From assembly GCA_016931365.1 (NCBI GenBank), contig JAFGEY010000466.1:1-42231 (forward strand): 42,231 bases of DNA, written 5' to 3'. The notes under the pieces are model-generated. The model ran no database searches. It was not told where the DNA came from and saw nothing but the letters and a program-made list of their open reading frames with translations. Position numbers and translations under genes: made by a program. Positions 15,724 through 26,200 of this stretch are shown here, piece by piece (the first letter of the stretch is position 1; every line of letters starts with the position of its first letter). The stretch comes from Anaerolineae bacterium. GTDB taxonomy: Bacteria; Chloroflexota; Anaerolineae; JAFGEY01.

Positions 15724-18700
15724 GTGAGCTTTTGGCCCGCTTGTGAGTCAAATAGCCGATCTCATCCCTCCCTGATGATAACAATACTGGTTGTTTTGTG
15801 GGTCGCGACAACTGCCGGGCTGTACATCATTTTAGGGCAGGGAGGTAGTGCCTGGCAGTGGGAACCCACGATAGCCTTAGGATATTTGGTGCCGGTGGGG
15901 CTGGCTGCTTTGGTTTGGGGCATGACCGGCGCGATGGTCACGGCAACGTTCAGTGTTGCCGCGTTGATCGTCGCGGCGGGGTGGCTTTGGTCGGCATCTG
16001 CCGGATCGGGCCTGGTCATTGGACTGGGCATCTATGCATTGATTTTGCTGCCCCTGGCCTACCTGGCAGGAAGGTGGTCTGATTGGCGACATCGCCAAAC
16101 TGCACATTACCAACAGACAATGGCTGCGCTGAACCAGCGCGTCCAGGAACTGTCGGCTATCGAGGAAGTGGATCGCGTTCTGGGGACCACGCTCGATCCC
16201 CAGCAGGTGCTCGATCTGATCCTGGAACACGCTGTGCATTCCGTCGAAGCGACGGTAGGTGTGATCGGTACGCTTTTCGCCGACACGCAACATTTGACTA
16301 TGCGCGCAACTTTGGGCCTCGATCCCCAGCAGGAAAAGGACCTTTTGTCGGCGCCGTGGCCGGTGACACAGGGTGTGATGGGCCGTGCGATCAGCAGCGG
16401 TCAATTCGCACTGGTTTCGGATGTCGCCCTGGATTCCGATTATGTGACCATTGTCCCGGCAGTTCGTTCTGAACTGGCGGTGCCGCTCAAGACCCAGGAT
16501 CGCACGATCGGCATCCTGGATCTGGAAAGCACCCGAGAAAACGCATTTGACGAACGCGCGGTTGGGTTTGTGCAGCATTTGGCCGAACACGCGGCGATTG
16601 CCCTGGAAAGAGCCCAGCTTTACGCAGTCAGTGAGGAACGCAGCCGAGAGGCCCAGGAGTTGTACGATATTGCCACCCTGATCAGTTCGACGCTCGATCT
16701 GGACGAATTGTTGAAAAAGGTCATCACTCGTTCTGCCGAGTTCTTGGGCGTCGACCAAGGTGTGATTCTGCTCATTGATCCGGTCAACCAGGTATTAGAA
16801 CCGCATCCGGCAGGCGTCTATGGCGACGATCCGGCATCGGTGCACATTCGCATCCCGGCCAACGAACAGGTTCGTTCCGGCCCGCTGTTTCGAGGCCAGG
16901 TGCTCACCTCTGACGACGCAATGATTGATTCACGGACTTTGGGCGCGTACCGTCCGCTAGTGGAAGCATTTCAGGTTCATACTTTGCTCTCGCTGCCGCT
17001 TCGACTGGGGGATCGGTATATCGGCGAAATTCATCTGTGCAACAAACGCCGCGGACGATTTACCGACAATGATGTGCGCCTGATGAAGACGATTGCCTCG
17101 CACTCGACCGTGGCCATCGTCAATGCACAGATTTACCAGTTTACGGATCGCCAATTGCGCACGCGCGTCGACGAACTGATGGCAATGCAACGCATCAGCG
17201 GGCAGTTGAACGCCACCCTCAACCTGAATCAGGTTTTGGACGTGGTCATCGGCGAAGCGTTTGCCATCACCGGGGCCACACACGGGTACATTGCGCTGGC
17301 TCAGGAATGGACCGGTGCGTTTCGACCGATTGCCCGGCGCGGTTATACAGATTCAGAGTACGAGAAACTGCAAGATGCCTGGATCGAGTGCGGTGCAGAT
17401 GTCGCGCAGACCGTTGTGCAGGCCAAACGTTCCGAGATCGTGGTCGATGCAGCGCACGAAGGCCGCGAGTTGTGTGTGGTCAAACGGGCGCGCTCGGCGC
17501 TGATTGTGCCCATCTTTTACGAAGATGAGGTGGTGGGGTGGATTCACCTGCTCCATGTCGAGCCAGCAGCATTTGACGAGGCGCATCAGGCATTTGTCGA
17601 ATCGTTGGCTGCGCAGGCCACCCTGGCCATTCGCAATGCACGTTTGTATGAGGCCCAAATCAGGCAGCGCGATCTTTATCTCAGACGCGCGGAACAGATC
17701 GGTCGCCTGTCATCGATCGGCAATGCTTTCCGTCTGGCGAAACCGCTTCACGAGTTGATGCGGATGACGGCCGAGGCGATCAGCGAAGGCGTTGGATTCA
17801 AGGCAGTGTTGATCAGCCTTGTTGATGGGGAGCCGCCGACACTGAGTCGTGTTGCGGCGGTGGGCGTCCCCGATTCGATCTTTAACAAAATGAAACAGGT
17901 TCGTTTGCCCCTGGACACCGTTCGGACGGTGATGCGCGACGAGTTCTTGCTCGGCCAGTCTTACTATATTCCGCACCAGCACAAAGCCGTCTGGGAGAAC
18001 ACGATCGATGTCTACACCTTTACCCAGATCGAGTCAGGACAGGGTTGGCATCCGGAAGATGTGCTTGTAGTGCCGATGTACGGCATCGGGCAGCGCATCC
18101 TGGGGATCATCACCGTCGATCAGCCGCTGGACAATCGCGTGCCCGATTTGTCGGTGGTGGAAACGCTCCAGGTTTTTGCGCAGCAGGCAGCGACGGCAGT
18201 CGAAAATGCCAGGCTGTACCAAGATTTGCAGCGTCGCGTCGAAAACCTGGCGCTGCTCAATCAGTTCGGTCAGGCCCTCGCTACCGGGTTGGAACCTCAG
18301 ACCATTGTGCAAGAGGTCGTTTCGGCGGCAGTCGAGCTGGTGCATTGTGAGTATGGCGCTTTGTGCATCTGGGATGCCGCGACTGATCGAATAACCGTGT
18401 CTGCTGTCCATGGATTTGCCTCTGAAGTCGAATCGGCGTTGCCGAATATGCTGTGTGATGTGCTCAAGCCGTTGGTCATTCACGGGGGAAATGCGGTTGT
18501 TGTTGCCAATGCAGGCAGTGATGCCCGGTTCAGTCGCCTCACGCTCGGGCCGTTCAACCTGCGCTCCATCGCGGCTGCACCGATGGCCGACGGAAAAGCA
18601 GCCAGCGGTATGCTCGTAGTAGCATCGTCATCGCCGGCGGAATTTAGCCGCACCGATCAAGTGCTTCTGTCAACCCTTGCCGATCAGGCGTCGGTGGCGA

Positions 18701-21700
18701 TCCAGAACGCGCGTCTCTATTCTAGCATCGCCCGCCGCGCAACAGATATGGAAACCCTGAACGACATCGGCAAGACGGTGATTTCGAGCCTGGATATGGA
18801 CACCACGCTGAGCCTGATTATGGCCAAAGTGGGCGAGGCTTTCCGCGCCGAGTCGGGCTCGTTGTTCTTGATGCAAGACGGTCTACTCAAACTTCGCGTG
18901 GCATTTGGCCCGGCCAGCGACAAGATCAGTGGTTTAACATTGGAACCGGGGCAGGGGGTTGTCGGTTGGGTAGCTGAGACCGGCCAAAGTACGCTGGTAC
19001 CTGATGCCAAGTCGGATCAACGGCACCTGGTCGACGTGGACCGTTCATCAACGTATCGGACGCGCTCCCTGATTTGCGCGCCGATGAAGGGCCCGGACGG
19101 CCAGATCGTGGGCGTGTTGGAACTGTTGAATCCACTCGGCGGCGGTTCCTTTACGCAGCATGACGTGGAACTGCTCGAATCGGTGGCCACGTTTGCCGTG
19201 GTAGCCATCGAAAATGCCAATCTGTTTGCGCAACGCGAGCGCAAAATCGTCGAGCTGAATATTCTCAACGAGATCGGGCAGGCTTTGAGTGCAACGTTGC
19301 AGCAGGATGATCTGGTTCAATTGATCTACCAGCAGGTTGCCCGGGTGATGCCTGCGGAGAACTTTTACATTGCACTATATGATGCCGAAAGTGACGTGGT
19401 CACTTTCCCGATCGCCTACGAAGCCGGTCAGCAGATGGCTGGACCCAACGTTGAGCACACGCCGCCAGATTGGTTGCCGCGCCAGGGGCGCAAAGGACTG
19501 ACCGAATACATCATTCGTTCCGGTCAGATGGTGTGGCTGCCGGATCGATTCGGCGAACGGCTGGAAGGCTTGGGCCTTGAAAGGATCGGCATACAAGCGC
19601 TCTCCTGGCTGGGCGTGCCGATTCTGTCCGGTGATCAGGCATTAGGAGTGATCGCTGTTCAGAGTTATGACCGCGAGTATGCGTATGACGAGGACCATCG
19701 CGATCTGTTGCGGACTATTGCCGGACACGCTTCAGTCGCAATTCGTAATGCACGCTTGTTCGACCAGATCAATCGCATCACGCAAAACTTGGAGCACCTG
19801 ATCGCCGATCGCACCACAGAACTGGCACAGGCCAACATCGATCTGGTGGCCCAGCGCGATCAGTTGAACACGTTGTATCAGATCACGCGTGAGCTCTCCG
19901 GCAGCCTGGAACCGGATCGCATGCTCAACCGCGCGCTGGTGTTGATCAATCAGGCAATTGGCGTCCATCAGGGTTACATTCTGCTCCACGATTCCGAAGC
20001 AGGCGATCTGGTTTGCAAAGCGGCACTTGGCGAAAAAGGTGCAGCGCTGATGGGACGACCGCTGTCTTTCAAGGAAGCGGAACAAGAAGAATTGATCGGT
20101 TGGTTGATGTCGCACCGCGATTCGATCCGCCTCGGCGATTTGACCGTCAACGAGCAGTGGAAAACGCTCGACGATCTGGAAGGCGAATATCGATCTGTGC
20201 TGGCCACGCAACTGATTTCTTCCGACGAAGTGGTGGGTGCGATCTTGCTCTACCACCAGGATGTCGATCACTTTGAACTTGAGCACCAACGCCTGCTCGA
20301 TGCGATCTCATCTCAGCTTGGGGTCATGGTCAGCAACACCGAAATGTTCCGTCTCTTGCGCGAGGCAACGGGACGCCTGGGTTCGATGTTGCTGGTGCAG
20401 CAGTTGGATGCGGCCAAAAGCCAGGCCATCCTCGAAGGTGTCGCCGATGGTGTGATGGTGATGGATGCCAAAGGCAAAGTGACGCTCTTTAACGCGGCAG
20501 CGGAACGGATTCTACAGACGCCGCGCGCCGAGGTAATCGGGCGGCAGGCCTCCGAGATGTCGGGCTTTTATAACCTGACCGGCACCTCGTGGACCGAGTT
20601 GGCCGAGCGGTGGGCCGGATTCAGCCCACTGAGCCGCTCGTCCGAAGCGCCTGAACCAGCCTACGAAGAGCGCTTTGAGGTTCAACACCGAATGGTGAGT
20701 ATGCGCGTCGCACCAGTGATCCGCCAGGATGTTTTTGAAGGCACAGTAGCTGTATTCCGCGACATTACCAAAGATGTCGAGGTGGATCGGCTCAAGAGCG
20801 AATTTGTGTCGATGGTATCGCACGAGTTGCGCACGCCGATGACCTCGATCAAGGGATACATCGACCTGCTTTACAACCAGATGGCCGGGCCGCTGACCGA
20901 TGCACAAAAGCGGTTCTTGCAGATCGTCAAAGGCAACGCCGACCGCCTGACCGGCTTGGTCAACGATTTGCTCGATATTTCGCGCATCGACACCGGGCGG
21001 ATCAGCCTGTCGGTGCAGCCGACCAGCCTGGTTGCAGTAATCGACAGCGTGGTCGCCAATCTGATGCCCAATGCACGCAACAGAGGACAGCAACTGAAAT
21101 CGCTGGTTCAAGGGCCGCTGCCTTTTGTCCGAGCCGACCCGGCGCGTATAACGCAGATTCTGACCAATCTGATCGCCAACGCGATCAACTATACGCCTAC
21201 TGGCGGAGAGGTCACGGTCGATGCCGAGATGGTCGATGGGATGGTCTGCGTTCACATCACGGATAACGGCATCGGCATCTCGGAGGAAGACCAGAAAAAG
21301 CTGTTCACCCGCTTTTTCCGATCCGAAAACGAACTGGTACAGGCCAGCAGCGGAACTGGACTGGGACTGGCGATTGCCAGATCATTTGTCGAATTGCACG
21401 GCGGCAAGATGTGGTTTGAGAGCGAGTTGGGCAAAGGTACGACGTTCAGCTTTACCTTGCCTGTCTCGAATGTCGAACAGGAAGTTGTCCAAGAGCGTAC
21501 ATTCAAGACAATCAGCTATCGCGCCGAGGACAAACACATTCTGGTGGTCGAAGATGACAACGAATTTGCCAGCCAGATTGCCGATCAACTTCGCAGCCAA
21601 GGGGGGTATCGCATTCACATTGCGCGCACCGGGCTCGAAGCGTTGGACTATTTGGGCGAAAAGAACCGCCGCGTCGATTTGATCACTCTGGACCTGCGTC

Positions 21701-22287
21701 TGCCCGACCTGAATGGATTTGCCGTTCTCGACAAAATCAAGGGAGACAAGGCCCTGGCCGACATCCCGGTGGTGATCGTGTCAGTTTTGCAGCCCGGCAA
21801 AGATGCGACGTATCTGGGCGCGCGGGCTTACCTTCCCAAGCCCATCGCCCGGGGCGAGTTGTTACAGACGATCAACCGCATCCTGTCGCCCGAGTCCACG
21901 GTGCTCTTGGTTGAGGACGACCGGCAATTGTCCGATATGCTGCGTGAAGCTTTGGAGCGCTACGGCTTTGTCGTTCTGGTCGAGTATAACGGGCGACAGG
22001 GATTTAATACAGCCAGGGCCGAACAGCCAGGGATGATCTTGTTGGACATCAATCTACCCGGTCTGGATGGGTATGAGGTTTTAAGTAAACTCAAGAACGA
22101 TCCGGAGACCCGCGACATTCCAGTGATTATGGTCAGCGGCAGCACAGCCAACCTGGAAGACAAGCGCGAGCGCGTGCTCAAAATGGGGGCGGCGCAATTT
22201 CTGCCCAAACCGCTATCCATAGACGATTTGGTACTCGAGATTCGGAATGCAGCAGGACAACAAACAGTCGCAGCATCGGCAAATTGA
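15724..22287 (+). CDS. Giant hybrid histidine kinase: TM, 8 GAF, PAS, HisKA, HATPase, 2 REC
   Basis: A 2187-residue sensor kinase. GTG 15724 is chosen for the GAGGAAA site at 15712-15718. Residues about 18-118 hold about four membrane segments. Eight GAF-like domains follow at about 143-299, 312-473, 486-642, 659-833, 843-999, 1013-1166, 1178-1348 and 1383-1543. Most end with the same (A/V)xxNA(R/Q)LY-type helix, and a coiled coil lies before the last. Next come PAS (1566-1683), HisKA with SHELRTP (His1700), HATPase with NLIANAINYT, DNGIGI and GTGLGLAI, and two receivers with phosphoacceptors Asp1990 and Asp2108. It probably integrates many small-molecule or redox cues at the membrane. Its 3' end overlaps the RsbT-like gene by 41 nt, indicating translational coupling with the partner-switch genes. 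Confidence 0.93.
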   Translation: MSFWPACESNSRSHPSLMITILVVLWVATTAGLYIILGQGGSAWQWEPTIALGYLVPVGLAALVWGMTGAMVTATFSVAALIVAAGWLWSASAGSGLVIGLGIYALILLPLAYLAGRWSDWRHRQTAHYQQTMAALNQRVQELSAIEEVDRVLGTTLDPQQVLDLILEHAVHSVEATVGVIGTLFADTQHLTMRATLGLDPQQEKDLLSAPWPVTQGVMGRAISSGQFALVSDVALDSDYVTIVPAVRSELAVPLKTQDRTIGILDLESTRENAFDERAVGFVQHLAEHAAIALERAQLYAVSEERSREAQELYDIATLISSTLDLDELLKKVITRSAEFLGVDQGVILLIDPVNQVLEPHPAGVYGDDPASVHIRIPANEQVRSGPLFRGQVLTSDDAMIDSRTLGAYRPLVEAFQVHTLLSLPLRLGDRYIGEIHLCNKRRGRFTDNDVRLMKTIASHSTVAIVNAQIYQFTDRQLRTRVDELMAMQRISGQLNATLNLNQVLDVVIGEAFAITGATHGYIALAQEWTGAFRPIARRGYTDSEYEKLQDAWIECGADVAQTVVQAKRSEIVVDAAHEGRELCVVKRARSALIVPIFYEDEVVGWIHLLHVEPAAFDEAHQAFVESLAAQATLAIRNARLYEAQIRQRDLYLRRAEQIGRLSSIGNAFRLAKPLHELMRMTAEAISEGVGFKAVLISLVDGEPPTLSRVAAVGVPDSIFNKMKQVRLPLDTVRTVMRDEFLLGQSYYIPHQHKAVWENTIDVYTFTQIESGQGWHPEDVLVVPMYGIGQRILGIITVDQPLDNRVPDLSVVETLQVFAQQAATAVENARLYQDLQRRVENLALLNQFGQALATGLEPQTIVQEVVSAAVELVHCEYGALCIWDAATDRITVSAVHGFASEVESALPNMLCDVLKPLVIHGGNAVVVANAGSDARFSRLTLGPFNLRSIAAAPMADGKAASGMLVVASSSPAEFSRTDQVLLSTLADQASVAIQNARLYSSIARRATDMETLNDIGKTVISSLDMDTTLSLIMAKVGEAFRAESGSLFLMQDGLLKLRVAFGPASDKISGLTLEPGQGVVGWVAETGQSTLVPDAKSDQRHLVDVDRSSTYRTRSLICAPMKGPDGQIVGVLELLNPLGGGSFTQHDVELLESVATFAVVAIENANLFAQRERKIVELNILNEIGQALSATLQQDDLVQLIYQQVARVMPAENFYIALYDAESDVVTFPIAYEAGQQMAGPNVEHTPPDWLPRQGRKGLTEYIIRSGQMVWLPDRFGERLEGLGLERIGIQALSWLGVPILSGDQALGVIAVQSYDREYAYDEDHRDLLRTIAGHASVAIRNARLFDQINRITQNLEHLIADRTTELAQANIDLVAQRDQLNTLYQITRELSGSLEPDRMLNRALVLINQAIGVHQGYILLHDSEAGDLVCKAALGEKGAALMGRPLSFKEAEQEELIGWLMSHRDSIRLGDLTVNEQWKTLDDLEGEYRSVLATQLISSDEVVGAILLYHQDVDHFELEHQRLLDAISSQLGVMVSNTEMFRLLREATGRLGSMLLVQQLDAAKSQAILEGVADGVMVMDAKGKVTLFNAAAERILQTPRAEVIGRQASEMSGFYNLTGTSWTELAERWAGFSPLSRSSEAPEPAYEERFEVQHRMVSMRVAPVIRQDVFEGTVAVFRDITKDVEVDRLKSEFVSMVSHELRTPMTSIKGYIDLLYNQMAGPLTDAQKRFLQIVKGNADRLTGLVNDLLDISRIDTGRISLSVQPTSLVAVIDSVVANLMPNARNRGQQLKSLVQGPLPFVRADPARITQILTNLIANAINYTPTGGEVTVDAEMVDGMVCVHITDNGIGISEEDQKKLFTRFFRSENELVQASSGTGLGLAIARSFVELHGGKMWFESELGKGTTFSFTLPVSNVEQEVVQERTFKTISYRAEDKHILVVEDDNEFASQIADQLRSQGGYRIHIARTGLEALDYLGEKNRRVDLITLDLRLPDLNGFAVLDKIKGDKALADIPVVIVSVLQPGKDATYLGARAYLPKPIARGELLQTINRILSPESTVLLVEDDRQLSDMLREALERYGFVVLVEYNGRQGFNTARAEQPGMILLDINLPGLDGYEVLSKLKNDPETRDIPVIMVSGSTANLEDKRERVLKMGAAQFLPKPLSIDDLVLEIRNAAGQQTVAASAN

Positions 22288-22666
22288 GGTCCGTGTTGAG
22301 CGTGACGTGTTGATCGCGGCGGCTGCAAGCGCTGCGATGGCGCGCGAGGCGGGCTTTTCGGTAACAGACTGCGCGCGGATCGAGACGGCGGTCTCAGAGT
22401 TGGCACGAAACCAGGTCGTACACGCGAGCGGCGGGGTGCTAGATTTGGCGATCATTTCCAATGGAAGGTTTCTGGGACTGCGCGTTTGCGCCGTCGACTC
22501 GGGGCAAGGCATCCAGAATGTGAGCGCTGCGCTCCAGGACGGGTACACGACCCGGAACACGCTGGGGATCGGGCTGGGCGTGGCCAAACGAATGATGGAT
22601 GATTTTTCCATCCGTTCCCATCTGGGGTGGGGCACGCGGATCACAGCCGTCAAGTGGAAGCGGTAG
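22247..22666 (+). CDS. RsbT-like serine/threonine switch kinase (GHKL ATPase)
   Basis: A 139-residue single-domain GHKL ATPase of the RsbT/RsbW type. N-box ETAVSELARNQVVHA (Asn55), G1 box DSGQGI (84-89) and G2 box LGIGLGVAKRMMDDF (106-120) are all in place. The last matches the RsbT form (GLGxGLxxxKRLMDEF) better than RsbW. RsbT phosphorylates STAS-domain proteins (RsbS, RsbR) to release the stressosome. The start lies inside the 3' end of the giant kinase gene. The RsbX-type phosphatase gene follows after 10 nt. A candidate STAS substrate is encoded at 31325-32167. Confidence 0.9.
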   Translation: MQQDNKQSQHRQIEVRVERDVLIAAAASAAMAREAGFSVTDCARIETAVSELARNQVVHASGGVLDLAIISNGRFLGLRVCAVDSGQGIQNVSAALQDGYTTRNTLGIGLGVAKRMMDDFSIRSHLGWGTRITAVKWKR

Positions 22667-22676
22667 CAGTAGCGCG

Positions 22677-23246
22677 ATGGAATACGGACTGGTGAATCAC
22701 GGCAAGTCTGGCAGGCGCGTTTCCGGCGATGCGTACGCCATCGTCGATTGGGATGAAAATACGCTCATTGCCCTGATCGATGGGCTGGGATCGGGAGAGG
22801 CCGCTCACGAGGCGGCAACGCTGGCTCGTGAGTGCGTGGAAACTCATGCACGAGTTCGCTTGGAGGATCTTTTACGACTTTGTCATGAGGCGTTGCGTGG
22901 CACGCGCGGTGCGGTAATGATGTTGATGCGCATCGATCGCGCGTCGAAGCGAGTTTCCTTTGCCGGCGTGGGCAACATTGGTGTGCGGGTGCTCAGCGAT
23001 GCACCGATCAAGCCAATCTCGCGCAATGGCATTGTCGGGTTCCGAATGAGCAACGTGCGCGAGTTCAGTTACCCGTACACCAAAGGCGACGTGTTCATCC
23101 TTCACACCGACGGAGTTTCGACACGGTTTGTGGTAGATGAACGATGGGCGCGTCACCCAGATACCAATCTGCAACAAGTGGCTGAGGAAATTGTCGAAGA
23201 CTTTGGCAAACAGGATGATGATGTGACCATTCTGGTTGCTCGTTGA
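22677..23246 (+). CDS. RsbX/SpoIIE-type PP2C phosphatase
   Basis: A 189-residue PP2C-like phosphatase. ATG 22677 (MEYGLVNHGKSGRRVSGDAY) is chosen because it matches the usual RsbX-like opening; a longer frame would run into the RsbT gene. Metal-binding acids visible: D18 (SGDAY), D35-G36 (LIDGLGSGEAAHEAA), D145-G146 (LHTDGVS) and D181/D182 (QDDDVTILV). The central ADxKTxxxxFAGVGN-like part reads IDRASKRVSFAGVGN. RsbX removes phosphate from stressosome STAS proteins, opposing RsbT. The two genes are adjacent here as an on/off pair. Confidence 0.9.
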   Translation: MEYGLVNHGKSGRRVSGDAYAIVDWDENTLIALIDGLGSGEAAHEAATLARECVETHARVRLEDLLRLCHEALRGTRGAVMMLMRIDRASKRVSFAGVGNIGVRVLSDAPIKPISRNGIVGFRMSNVREFSYPYTKGDVFILHTDGVSTRFVVDERWARHPDTNLQQVAEEIVEDFGKQDDDVTILVAR

Positions 23247-23280
23247 GCACCAAGATTTCAGGCTTGGGCTAGGATATCGT

Positions 23281-26200
23281 ATGGCTCCAGTAGATGTGCT
23301 GGTTTGGTTGAATCAAAAACAAGAGGCAGTTCTCGAGCGCTGGGAAAAGGCGATTCGCGAGCAAGAGATCGCCGCTTTTGCGGCGTTCGATGATGCCGCT
23401 CTGGGCGAACAGATTTTGCCCTTGTACGAGGCCGTCGTCAAAGCGGTGGCAGCCAGGGCTTCCGTCACAGAAGATGATCTGAACGCCTGGACGCAGTATC
23501 ATCAAAAAGAACGGCAGGTTTCTTTGACCGACATTCTCAAGGTCGCTTTTGCGCTGCGCACGGCGGTTGGCGATATATTAATGGAATCCAGCGATGCGTG
23601 GCACGCAATTGGCACGTGGCAGACGCTGTTTCCCTATTTTGATCAGGCTACGACGATCCTCTCTGAAATCTATACTCGCGCCGTCGGGCAGACGCTGACC
23701 CAGCAGTTGACCGAGGCCCAATATCTGACCGAAAGCCTGACCCTGGCTACAGAAAAATCCGAGCGTGTGGTGGTTCAGTTGCGTTCGGTCTTTGCCGTTT
23801 CGCAGGTACTTGGTTCGTCGCTGGATATGGACGAAATTCTGGGCGAATTGGTGCTCAAACTGGGCCAAGCCCTCCAGGCCCGGCATTGCGCGGTCTGGTT
23901 GAACGATATCGGCCCGATGAATATAGCCGCATCGTATCACCAGGAGGATAAAGCATACGTACCGCCCGAATTGACCCAACTGCCCGAAGTACTGGAAACA
24001 GTGCTCTATTCCGGCGAGTCGCAGGTGCTCGTGCTCGATGATGCCCTGCCGCCAGACGATGCCGCGTTTATGCGCGCGTTTCAGGTCGAGATCGTCCTGG
24101 TCGCGCCTTTGACTATCCAGACGATTCCCATCGGCGCGCTGACGTTGGGCCGCGCTGACCGAAACGCGGTTTTTGACCCGACCGAGATCGAATTGGTCGA
24201 GTCGTTGCTGCGCCAGGCGGGTGTCGCCGTTCAAAACGCCGGCCTGTATGACGAAATCCGGGCGATCAACGACAGCCTGGAAGTGCGCATCGCCGCGCGG
24301 ACCAAAGAACTGGCCCGCGAAAAAGAGCGCATCGAGACCCTGTATGCGATCAGTGGAGAGCTCAGCGCCAGCCTCGACCTGAACCAGGTGCTACAGAAAA
24401 CCCTGCATCTGGTCACTCAGGCGGTCGGTGCCAAGCACGGTTCGATTATGCTCCTCGACCGCTTGCGCAACGTGTTGATTGCTCGCGCCCAACTGGGCGG
24501 GGAGCGTCCGCTGCCGCCGGAAGGCGAAGTGACGCTTTTCAAGCCGGGGATTGGCGTGGCCGGATGGGTGCTCGAACATCGCGAGCCAGTACTGATTCAG
24601 GACGTTTTGGAAGATGAGCGCTGGGTACTCGGTGGCGCACAAACCCGCTCATTGATGGCCGTACCGCTGATGATCGGTGATGACGTGCTGGGCGTGATCT
24701 TGATCTCGGACGCTGAACCCAAGATGTTTGACGAAGACAATTTGCGGCTGCTGATCGCTTCGGCGCAGCAGGTGTCGCAGGCGATCCGCAATGCCCAGTT
24801 GTACAAAGACGTGAACGAGAGCGCCACGCGCAATCAGGCCATCCTCGAATCGATCGCCGACGGGGTCATCGTCAACGATCCGCAGCATCAGGTGATTGTT
24901 TTTAACGCGGCGGCAGAGCGCATTCTGAATATTCGACAGGGGTACGCACTGGCGAGCGATGTTCACAACCTGTTCGATGCCTTTGACAGCGTGGGGCGCG
25001 GCAGCGCCCTGGCCGCGCTCGAAATGGCCGCCGAGTCTGCGGACAAACGGTCCGATCGGGCCGTTGAGATCACGCTCGAATCTGAGGGTTTGATAGTGAG
25101 CGGGCACATCGCGCCGGTAGTCACGCCCGATCATCAGTTCCTGGGCGCGGTGACCGCGCTGCGCGATATTACCCGCGAGGTGGAGGCCGACCGGGCCAAG
25201 ACCGAATTTGTGTCCACGGTATCGCACGAGCTGCGCACGCCACTGACCTCGATCAAGGGCTACACCGATCTGTTGCACGCCGGTGCGGTTGGGCCAGTCA
25301 ACGATGCTCAAAGACGATTTATGGGCATCATCAAAAACAACGCTGATCGGTTGACCCTGCTGATCAATGACCTGCTCGACATCTCACGCATTGAGACGGG
25401 ACGGATCAAGCTCGATATGCAGGCTATCAATCTGGCCGAGGTGGTCAATGAGGTCGTCGAGTCATTGCGCGGGCAAATTGAAGAAAAGGGACTGCGCCTT
25501 GACCTTACGCTGCCTTTGGAGCCTGTCGAAGTGCATGGCGACCGCGCCCGGATGGTGCAAATCGTCACCAACCTGTTGAGCAATGCCTACAAATATACTG
25601 ATGAGGGCTGGATCCACCTTTCGCTGTCCACGATAGAAGAGAACGTTCGCATTGATGTGGCTGACAGCGGCATTGGCATGTCGACCGACGATCAGGCCAA
25701 GATATTCGAGCGCTTTTATCGGGCCGACACTCCCATAGTCGAAGGGCGCGGCGGCACTGGCCTGGGGCTGGCGATCACCAAGGACTTGGTCGAATTACAT
25801 GGCGGGCGCATTTGGGCGCAGAGCGAGCTTGGCGTGGGCAGCACGTTTACGGCCATTTTGCCCTCGCTGCATCGCAAGCTACCGGCCTCTTTGCTGGGAG
25901 ATTTGCCCGTCGGCGTGAAAAAGATTCTCGTCGTCGACGACGACCGCGACATCGTCTCGCTCTTGCGCTACCAGTTACAAACGCGGGGCTATCAAGTTAT
26001 TGTCGCGGCGACGGGCGAACAGGCCATCCGTCGTGCCATCGAAGAAAAGCCCAACTTGATCACGCTCGATATTTTGCTGCCCGATCGCAATGGGTTTGAG
26101 GTGTTACGCGAACTCAAAGAGCGCGATGAAACCGCGCACATCCCAGTGATCGTCCTATCGGTGGTGCAGGATGAGACAAGCGGCTATCGACTCGGCGCGG

